From Nitrospirota bacterium (GTDB taxonomy: Bacteria > Nitrospirota > Thermodesulfovibrionia > Thermodesulfovibrionales > Magnetobacteriaceae), in the NCBI GenBank assembly GCA_015233265.1, contig JADFXZ010000093.1, positions 727-8,238 on the forward strand: a DNA stretch of 7,512 nucleotides, given 5' to 3'. Shown in pieces: positions 1 through 4,673 of this stretch (position 1 is the first letter of the stretch; the number at the start of each line of letters is the position of its first letter). Below the pieces are notes generated by a model that was not told the origin of the DNA, ran no database searches, and saw nothing but the letters and a program-made list of their open reading frames with translations. Made by a program: the position numbers and the translations under genes.

Positions 1-300
1 ATAGAAGGGGGAAATCTCAGCGCAGGCATTGTCTTGGCCGGGGTGGTGGTGTCATATGCGGTAATTGTCCGCTCCAGCGTGACAGGGGATTTTATTGGCT
101 GGGGCAGGGGGGTAATGTCGTTTTTTATCAGCGCCTTTATGGGGCTAGCCTTTTTGTTGGCAATCCAGAAGGCTGCAAGTTATATCTTTCTGCCAAAGAC
201 TACCTTGACCTTGCAGATTAAAAACCGCAACACCGCCGCCGTGATAGTGGTCGAGGCGATTTCGCTGTCAGTAGCCATTGTCATTGCTCAGGTGATGTGA
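1..300 (+). CDS. DUF350 (YjfL-like) inner-membrane protein, C-terminal part
   Basis: The reading frame is open from the first base of the window, so the gene begins upstream; 99 codons are visible before the TGA at 298-300. Three hydrophobic stretches can be read, at visible residues about 8-24, 37-56 and 78-98. Two polar repeats, EGGNLSAG near the start and KNRNTAAV near residue 78, match the duplicated N-x-x-A-A signature of DUF350 proteins. From memory, E. coli YjfL has NNNTAAS and NHNTAAG at the same two places and is about 132 residues long, so roughly 35-40 residues are missing here. A TTG at 34 could serve as a start but would cut off the first repeat, so I reject it. The molecular function of DUF350 is unknown. 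The next two genes make this the first member of a YjfL-YjfM-YjfC-type cassette. Family assignment is firm; role is not. Confidence 0.85.
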   Translation: MEGGNLSAGIVLAGVVVSYAVIVRSSVTGDFIGWGRGVMSFFISAFMGLAFLLAIQKAASYIFLPKTTLTLQIKNRNTAAVIVVEAISLSVAIVIAQVM

Positions 301-314
301 TTGGATGACGGCGG

Positions 315-926
315 ATGCGTAAAAAAATCAAGACAGCGTCGGTTGGCGGGATATTCTTCCTCGCTAACGCCTTGTTAACGGCATCTGGCTGCTCGCCGGA
401 GCTAAAAGACTGCCCCACGCAGTTTGCAAACTCTGGGGCTGCCCTGCAGAAATACGGTGTCATTACCGAGGTTCAGGAAATAGAGCAGGGCCAGTTTAAG
501 ATTGTCAGAGAATTCCCCAGCAAATGTTCCGGTGTGATGGTAACTCACATAGACGGCTCCGTTGAGACTATCCCACAGCAACAGGCGCAGATGTTAGTCA
601 AAGACGCCCATGACGACTTCGGATTAGGACTTGGGACGGTGCTTGCCTCAGGGCTGTTTGGCTACATGCTTGGCAGGACACCCTTTATCTCGTCGCACGT
701 TTACGCTAACGAAGCTATCTACAGGCAGACCCTCGCGCAAAAAGAGATTATTGCGAGGAAGACCGGACGCAATGACTCCTCCGACCTGTCCTTTGCAGGC
801 AGTTCTGGCGGCAACATCAACGGCAGCGTCAGCGGCGGCAGATATGGCGGCAGACCGTTATACGGCTCAGTCGGTACGGGCAAGAGCGGTTTTTTCGCCA
901 GAATGTTTGGCAGGGGAGGCGGTTAA
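315..926 (+). CDS. Gly/Ser-rich envelope lipoprotein, DUF1190 (YgiB/YjfM)- or UPF0323-like
   Basis: A 203-residue protein with a lysine-rich start (MRKKIK), a hydrophobic stretch at residues 9-23 and the sequence TASGC ending at Cys26. This fits a lipoprotein signal, although alanine at -3 is not the commonest lipobox residue. Residues 103-120 form a glycine-zipper-like hydrophobic segment ending GYMLGR. As I recall it, E. coli YgiB (DUF1190) has a similar GYMMGR followed by a proline-hydrophobic-serine stretch, as in PFISS here. The last 45 residues are rich in glycine, serine and basic residues (SGGNINGSVSGGRYGG). Cysteines are at 26, 33 and 71. The gene starts 14 nt after the DUF350 gene and ends 11 nt before the ATP-grasp ligase, the order of yjfL-yjfM-yjfC. 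The ATG at 315 gives the signal peptide but has no good Shine-Dalgarno; an ATG at 305 runs into a stop. The tail could be a substrate for the ligase, which is inference only. Confidence 0.75.
   Translation: MRKKIKTASVGGIFFLANALLTASGCSPELKDCPTQFANSGAALQKYGVITEVQEIEQGQFKIVREFPSKCSGVMVTHIDGSVETIPQQQAQMLVKDAHDDFGLGLGTVLASGLFGYMLGRTPFISSHVYANEAIYRQTLAQKEIIARKTGRNDSSDLSFAGSSGGNINGSVSGGRYGGRPLYGSVGTGKSGFFARMFGRGGG
912..919 (+). promoter_or_regulatory. Ribosome binding site for the GTG-initiated ATP-grasp gene
   Basis: AGGGGAGG lies inside the last codons of the lipoprotein gene, 18 nt before the GTG at 938. The spacing is long, but this is the only strong Shine-Dalgarno near that start. No ATG in the frame lies between it and the conserved N-terminal region, so it supports GTG initiation and translational coupling to the lipoprotein gene. 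Confidence 0.5.
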
Positions 927-937
927 CACAAAGACCG

Positions 938-2122
938 GTGAAAATTTTAGAGATTAATCCAATTGATGAGGCTATTTACAGCGAAATCGGCTATACATGG
1001 TACAGGATGCCGGGTGCTCCACCCTCCATTGCCGGTGAGATAGTCTGTATTACAGAAACCCAAGGCGATAATTATTACAAGGCCGCCGAAGAACTCTACG
1101 ATATGTTTATTCACGCGGCTGAGTTTGCCATAGAAAACCGCCTCTACCACCAGCTTGACATCGACGAATCCCTCATAGCTATGATAGAGCATACGTGGCA
1201 GAATGAACGGCATTTTCACCTCTTGGGCCGATTTGACTTTGCCGGCGGCATAGACGGCATTCCCATAAAACTCATCGAGTTCAATGCCGACACACCCTCT
1301 TTGATATTTGAAACTGCGGTCATTCAGTGGATGTCCCTCAAGCATAACAAGTTAGACGAGACCATGCAGTATAACTCATTATACGAGACACTAAGGGAAT
1401 CGTTTGTAAGACTAAAGGCGCTCAATCCTGATTTCGAAGCGGATTGCCGGGCAGTGCCACGCGCCCTGTTGTCGTGCCTTGCCGGATTTCCCGAAGACGA
1501 AAACACCACACGGCTGATAGAGGAGGCCGCCTTCGAGGCTGGCTTCATTACTGATTTCGAGTTTGTCGATAAGGTCTTTTTCTCAAACACCGGGGGAATC
1601 TCCTTACAGGACGGGCAGCGCCACTACAGGTATGATTACTGGTTTAAGAACCTGCCCTATGAGTTTATAAGCCTCTATGAACCAGACCCTGCCGCCATTC
1701 CTTCCGATTGCCTTATAAATTACCAGGCAGTCCTTACAAATCCGCCATACGCCCTTGTCTTTCAATCGAAGGGTTTACTGAAGATACTGTGGGATATGTA
1801 CCGCGGACATCCTCTCCTGCTTGAGACTTCGCTTGCGCCGTTGCCGGGTAAGTCTTATGTTGAGAAAAAGACACTTGGACGTGAAGGGCAAAATGTCTCT
1901 ATTTTTGATAAGTCCGGAAGGGCTGTCAGCTCTAATGGAGGCGAATATGACAGGTATAAAAGCATATATCAGGAGTATGCCAGATTTCCCGAGGACTCTG
2001 AGGGGAGATTATACCAGGCCAGTGTATTTTATTCATACCAGCCATGCGGACTGGGCTTCAGAAGAGAACACGGGATAATCCACAACAATTCCCAATTTGC
2101 GGGGCATATTGTGGGGGGCTGA
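938..2122 (+). CDS. Glutathionylspermidine synthase family ATP-grasp ligase (YgiC/YjfC-like)
   Basis: This 394-residue protein is the length of E. coli YgiC/YjfC. It corresponds to the synthetase domain of GspS without the N-terminal amidase domain. Visible landmarks are the aromatic N-terminal region (YTWYRMPG, 19-26), GRFDFAGG (97-104), IEFNADTPS (113-121, matching the E-x-N-A-D of GspS thought to bind metal and substrate), TNPPYAL (267-273), the VEKKTLGREGQNVSIF segment (308-323, the glycine-rich ATP-grasp loop) and the end GLGFRREHGIIHNNSQFAGHI (371-391). Family members join a carboxylate to an amine using ATP. True GspS makes glutathionylspermidine, but YgiC/YjfC are not established to do so, and the substrate here is unknown. 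The start is GTG, giving MKILEINPIDE. The gene follows the lipoprotein gene by 11 nt and closes the cassette; the next gene has its own promoter. Confidence 0.88.
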   Translation: MKILEINPIDEAIYSEIGYTWYRMPGAPPSIAGEIVCITETQGDNYYKAAEELYDMFIHAAEFAIENRLYHQLDIDESLIAMIEHTWQNERHFHLLGRFDFAGGIDGIPIKLIEFNADTPSLIFETAVIQWMSLKHNKLDETMQYNSLYETLRESFVRLKALNPDFEADCRAVPRALLSCLAGFPEDENTTRLIEEAAFEAGFITDFEFVDKVFFSNTGGISLQDGQRHYRYDYWFKNLPYEFISLYEPDPAAIPSDCLINYQAVLTNPPYALVFQSKGLLKILWDMYRGHPLLLETSLAPLPGKSYVEKKTLGREGQNVSIFDKSGRAVSSNGGEYDRYKSIYQEYARFPEDSEGRLYQASVFYSYQPCGLGFRREHGIIHNNSQFAGHIVGG

Positions 2123-2131
2123 GAGCTACTC

Positions 2132-2161
2132 TTAAAAGGACTAACGATTATGTGATATAAT
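2132..2161 (+). promoter_or_regulatory. Sigma70-type extended -10 promoter for the response regulator gene
   Basis: TATAAT at 2156-2161 is a perfect -10 box and is preceded directly by TGA at 2153-2155, the extended -10 signature (TGn). TTAAAA at 2132-2137 matches four of six -35 bases with an 18-nt spacer. Transcription would start near 2168, leaving a leader of about 20 nt that contains only the ribosome binding site. It lies in the 65-nt gap after the ATP-grasp gene, so the regulator is probably transcribed separately from the cassette. Confidence 0.7.
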
Positions 2162-2187
2162 ACGGCACCGACGGAGGGAGTGAATAT

Positions 2188-2589
2188 ATGAAAATACTAA
2201 TAGCCGACGATGACGATCACAATCGTACTGTATTGCTGGGAATGCTGGCAGGCTATGGGGAATGTGACGTAGTAGTGACCGGTAAGGAGGCCTTTGAGGC
2301 ATTTGTAATGGCGCATGATGACAAGCAGCCTTATGAGCTGATTTGTCTGGATATAATGATGCCTGAAATGGACGGCAATGAGGCACTTAAAAGAATGCGC
2401 GAATTTGAAGAGGAGCTTGGACGCGATGTGCTGGTACGGGAGGCGAAGATTGTCATGACTACCGCCCTCAACCAGCAATCCGACATAGTAAACGCATACT
2501 ACAAGGGCGGGTGTACGGCGTATCTGATAAAGCCAATAAGTAAAAAGGCTGTCGTTGAGACGCTCAAAGACATAGGCTTACTGAATTGA
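2188..2589 (+). CDS. Single-domain response regulator (CheY-like receiver)
   Basis: A 133-residue protein that is one complete receiver domain with no output domain. The acidic pocket is D7-D10 after the first strand (MKILIADDDD). The phosphorylated aspartate is D55 in LDIMMPEMDG, the switch residue is T91 or T92 in IVMTTAL, and the conserved lysine is K115 in LIKPIS. An insertion-like charged stretch (EFEEELGRDVLVREAK, 72-87) makes the alpha3-beta4 region slightly longer than in CheY. The ATG follows GGAGGGAG (2173-2180) by 7 nt, an excellent ribosome binding site, and an extended -10 promoter lies upstream. Such proteins act through protein partners, as in chemotaxis, phosphorelays or as phosphate sinks. 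No kinase or partner gene is present in the window, so the pathway cannot be named. Confidence 0.93.
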   Translation: MKILIADDDDHNRTVLLGMLAGYGECDVVVTGKEAFEAFVMAHDDKQPYELICLDIMMPEMDGNEALKRMREFEEELGRDVLVREAKIVMTTALNQQSDIVNAYYKGGCTAYLIKPISKKAVVETLKDIGLLN

Positions 2590-2614
2590 TGGGAGTGTCA
2601 AGTTATCTGTGTAA

Positions 2615-2651
2615 CCCGTATTTTTAATAGGTGGTATTTTGTTTTTTTTTT
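2615..2651 (+). terminator. Possible weak intrinsic terminator after the response regulator
   Basis: A run of ten T residues at 2642-2651, itself preceded by TTTTG, follows the response regulator stop by about 50 nt. The only hairpin I can draw just before it is weak: CC-g-TATT (2616-2622) with AATAGG (2626-2631) around a short T loop. The T-run is convincing as a termination signal but the stem is not, so this may be only an A/T-rich spacer. Confidence 0.3.
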
Positions 2652-2667
2652 AAAGAGTTCTCATTTT

Positions 2668-2762
2668 CAGGGCAAACATATTTGAAGAATAAAGGCAGAA
2701 GATACCTATGCAATTATTCCGGTTTGTCCTATTTTCTGTGAGTTTCAAATGCGTTTGCCCTG
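2668..2762. repeat. 19-nt imperfect inverted repeat in the gap before the permease operon
   Basis: The left arm CAGGGCAAACATATTTGAA (2668-2686) and the right arm TTCAAATGCGTTTGCCCTG (2744-2762) are complementary at 17 of 19 positions, with the two mismatches adjacent in the middle. The arms enclose 57 nt, in which GAATAA (2687-2692) can pair with TTATTC (2714-2719). GTTTGTCCT at 2722-2730 is a near copy of GTTTGCCCT at 2753-2761, spaced 31 nt apart. The structure could be an RNA stem, clustered operators, or the ends of a small non-autonomous element. No transposase or target duplication is visible to favour the last. Confidence 0.7.
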
Positions 2763-2810
2763 TTTTGATTCCAGTCAGGGCTTGACATGTGACCCCACTG
2801 CTTGAAACTC
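2740..2810. repeat. Competing inverted repeat sharing the right arm of the 19-nt repeat
   Basis: GAGTTTCAA (2740-2748) is a perfect complement of TTGAAACTC (2802-2810). Nested inside, GCCCTG (2757-2762) is a perfect complement of CAGGGC (2776-2781) around a 13-nt loop. Both left-hand segments lie in or overlap the right arm (2744-2762) of the upstream repeat, so an RNA could form one fold or the other but not both. The last pairing ends 28 nt before the permease GTG at 2839. Confidence 0.5.
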
Positions 2811-2831
2811 CTTTGCATTTAATTGTAAACT
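2802..2831 (+). promoter_or_regulatory. Weak candidate promoter for the permease-glnE operon
   Basis: TTGAAA (2802-2807, five of six -35 bases) and TAAACT (2826-2831, four of six -10 bases) are separated by 18 nt. Transcription would start near 2838, almost on the first codon, and would leave little or no leader. That agrees with the absence of a Shine-Dalgarno before this gene. A perfect TTGACA at 2782-2787 has no acceptable -10 partner 16-18 nt downstream. This is a pattern match only. Confidence 0.22.
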
Positions 2832-2838
2832 TACAGCT

Positions 2839-3810
2839 GTGCTTATGTATCTGACAAAGAAGACCCTTGAGATGTTTATCACATTTGTGGGGATAACTAT
2901 TATAAGTTTCGCTATCATCCATTTGGCCCCGGGCAAGCCCACCGACGTCTTAACTGACCTTAATCCTAAGATTACACCGGAGGCGCGCGCTAAGCTGGAG
3001 CAATACTACGGCCTCGACAAACCCGTCACCACTCAGTATGTCCTGTGGATTAAGCGAGTTGTCCGGCTTGACTTTGGCGAGTCATTCTCTTCTGACCATA
3101 GGGCTGTATGGACTAAGATAAAGGAGCGGCTTCCCATCACTCTGTACATAAATATCGCGTCGCTCATTATAATACTTGCCATTGCGATACCTATTGGGAT
3201 TTCGTCAGCCGTGCACCGCCATACGCTGTATGACAGGATTACCACGGTGGGGGTGTTTATAGGGTTTGCGATGCCGGGGTTTTGGCTGGCGCTGCTTCTG
3301 ATGATGTTCTTTGGCGTACATCAACACATGCTGCCAGTTGCCGGGTTGAAATCCGCCGGTTTTTCAGGATTTTCATTTTCTGACCAGGTGATTGATATAT
3401 TGCGGCATCTCATTCTTCCAATATTTGTCTCGGCCTTTGGCGGGATTGCCGGGATTTCGCGTTACATGCGAGGCTCTATGCTTGAGGTAATCAGGCAGGA
3501 CTTTATGACTACGGCCAGATCAAAGGGCATGAGTTCGAACAGGATTACCTACATCCACGGCCTTAGAAACGCGCTGCTTCCAATTGTCACAATTCTGGGG
3601 CTTTCCATCCCCGGGCTGATTGGCGGCAGCGTGATATTTGAACAGGTGTTTTCAATCCCCGGCATGGGGCAGCTCTTTTACATGTCAGTGATGTCACGGG
3701 ATTACCCGCTTGTGATGGGCATTCTGACTATTGGGGCGGTGCTCACACTTGCCGGGAATTTATTTGCTGATTTGGGGTATACGGCTGTAGACCCGCGAAC
3801 CAGAAGATAG
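2839..3810 (+). CDS. DppB/OppB-type ABC transporter permease
   Basis: A 323-residue inner-membrane permease of the binding-protein-dependent transport family. Residues 11-29 form the first membrane helix, followed by HLAPGKP (28-34), a hallmark of DppB/OppB/NikB. YYGLDKP (56-62) and LDFGESFS (77-84) lie in the periplasmic domain. Further helices lie near 103-124, 136-158, 188-208, 246-270 and 290-312. The cytoplasmic EAA loop that docks the ATPase is at about 221-249 (TTARSKGMSSNRI, then HGLRNALLP). The C-terminal region keeps FSIPGMGQLF and DYPLVMG. Family substrates are peptides, nickel or other small cations; sequence alone does not decide. The frame allows GTG at 2839 or ATG at 2845, and no Shine-Dalgarno precedes either; ATG 2845 gives MYLTKK and is equally plausible. 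It pairs with the DppC-like gene 17 nt downstream. No binding protein or ATPase gene is adjacent. Confidence 0.92.
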   Translation: MLMYLTKKTLEMFITFVGITIISFAIIHLAPGKPTDVLTDLNPKITPEARAKLEQYYGLDKPVTTQYVLWIKRVVRLDFGESFSSDHRAVWTKIKERLPITLYINIASLIIILAIAIPIGISSAVHRHTLYDRITTVGVFIGFAMPGFWLALLLMMFFGVHQHMLPVAGLKSAGFSGFSFSDQVIDILRHLILPIFVSAFGGIAGISRYMRGSMLEVIRQDFMTTARSKGMSSNRITYIHGLRNALLPIVTILGLSIPGLIGGSVIFEQVFSIPGMGQLFYMSVMSRDYPLVMGILTIGAVLTLAGNLFADLGYTAVDPRTRR

Positions 3811-3827
3811 CTGGAATATAAATAAAT

Positions 3828-4673
3828 ATGAAAATGAACGCTGTCATAAAGAGACTCAAGGCAAATAAGATGACCATCGCAGGAGGGGCAATCGTCCTGT
3901 GTCTGTTTCTTGCCGCGGCACTAGCGCCGCTTATCGCCCCCTATGACCCGGAGGCTATCAACAGACAGAGCGTTTTGTGTGCACCGAGCCGTGCACATCT
4001 CCTTGGCACTGACGACCTCGGCAGGGATGTCCTAAGCCGGATGCTCTACGGGGCGGGGATTTCCCTCTCTGTGGGGTTTGTCTCAGTAGGCATAGCAACG
4101 GCCGTTGGGATTGCTATTGGGGCGGCGGCGGGGTTTTACGGCAGGGCAGTGGATGCCGCGGTTATGAGATTTGTAGATATAATGCTATCGATTCCTACGT
4201 TTTTTCTGATACTTGCCGTTATCGCATTTTTAGATTCGAGCATATGGAACATCATGGCCGTCATTGGGCTGACATCGTGGATGGGGGTGTCGCGCCTTGT
4301 GAGGGCGGAGTTTCTGTCTCTTAAAAATAGGGAATATGTACTGGCGGCAAAGGCCTCCGGAGCCTCTGATTTGAGGATAATACTCAGGCACATGCTGCCT
4401 AACAGCCTTGCCCCGGTGATAATCTCAGCTGTGCTGGGTATTGCGGCTGCGGTGCTTGTCGAGTCGGCGCTGAGTTTCCTGGGGCTAGGGGTTCAGCCCC
4501 CAACTCCAAGCTGGGGCAATATTCTCTCAGCCGGAAAGGACAATCTCGAGATAGCCTGGTGGCTTTCGGTTTTCCCTGGACTTGCTATACTTATTACGGT
4601 CATGGGATATAACCTGCTTGGCGAGGGGCTTAGGGATATATTTGACCCGCGTCTGTGGGATGACCGCTCCTAA
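3828..4673 (+). CDS. DppC/OppC-type ABC transporter permease
   Basis: A 281-residue partner permease. Its N-terminal helix at about 16-37 runs into APLIAPYDP (33-41), typical of DppC/OppC. The family block HLLGTDDLGRDVLSRMLYG lies at 57-75. The EAA loop is at 169-197 (EYVLAAKASGASD, then RHMLPNSLAP), and LSFLGLGVQPPTPSWG (215-230) and EGLRDIFDPRL (266-276) close the protein. It would form the heterodimeric membrane channel with the DppB-like protein. The ATG at 3828 has no clear Shine-Dalgarno; a second ATG two codons later (3834) is possible. The last 14 nt overlap the start of glnE. The missing binding protein and two ATPases, normally encoded beside such permeases, must come from elsewhere. 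Substrate is undetermined. Confidence 0.92.
   Translation: MKMNAVIKRLKANKMTIAGGAIVLCLFLAAALAPLIAPYDPEAINRQSVLCAPSRAHLLGTDDLGRDVLSRMLYGAGISLSVGFVSVGIATAVGIAIGAAAGFYGRAVDAAVMRFVDIMLSIPTFFLILAVIAFLDSSIWNIMAVIGLTSWMGVSRLVRAEFLSLKNREYVLAAKASGASDLRIILRHMLPNSLAPVIISAVLGIAAAVLVESALSFLGLGVQPPTPSWGNILSAGKDNLEIAWWLSVFPGLAILITVMGYNLLGEGLRDIFDPRLWDDRS
3978..3997. repeat. 20-bp perfect dyad within the DppC-like gene
   Basis: TGTGCAC (3978-3984) and GTGCACA (3991-3997) are perfect inverted 7-mers around the 6-nt spacer CGAGCC, in the codons for residues 51-57 of the DppC-like protein. It resembles an NtrC half-site pair (GCAC-N7-GTGC), but the spacer between GCAC and GTGC is 6 rather than 7. It is more likely a coincidence of coding sequence than a real operator. 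Confidence 0.3.

Noticed and set aside
34..300. TTG at 34 as the true start of the first gene
   Set aside because: The frame stays open to base 1 and the upstream codons encode the EGGNLSAG part of the first DUF350 repeat, so the gene is truncated by the window edge.
631..957. 108-codon + strand open frame overlapping the lipoprotein and ATP-grasp genes
   Set aside because: It is an out-of-frame shadow with a composition rich in Arg, Ala and Cys, no ribosome binding site and no family resemblance, and the lipoprotein frame has a coherent signal peptide and family features.
1821..2078. 85-codon + strand open frame within the ATP-grasp gene
   Set aside because: It is an out-of-frame shadow of a well-conserved coding region, with no independent start signal.
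2121..2133. Small hairpin GAGAG-CTA-CTCTT at the end of the ATP-grasp gene as a terminator
   Set aside because: The stem is only 4-5 bp and is followed by AAAA rather than a T-run.
2782..2787. Perfect TTGACA as a -35 box
   Set aside because: No acceptable -10 hexamer lies 16-18 nt downstream; the sequence there is GAAACTCC.
2650..2922. 90-codon minus-strand open frame covering the gap before the permease gene
   Set aside because: It runs antisense through the inverted repeats and into the permease start. The protein is cysteine- and lysine-rich with no recognisable motif, and the repeats explain the conserved-looking sequence better.
4582..4659. Upstream TTG extension of glnE
   Set aside because: It would add 26 residues (beginning MLYLLRSWD) translated out of frame from the conserved C-terminus of the DppC-like protein, with no ribosome binding site; ATG 4660 gives a normal GlnE length.
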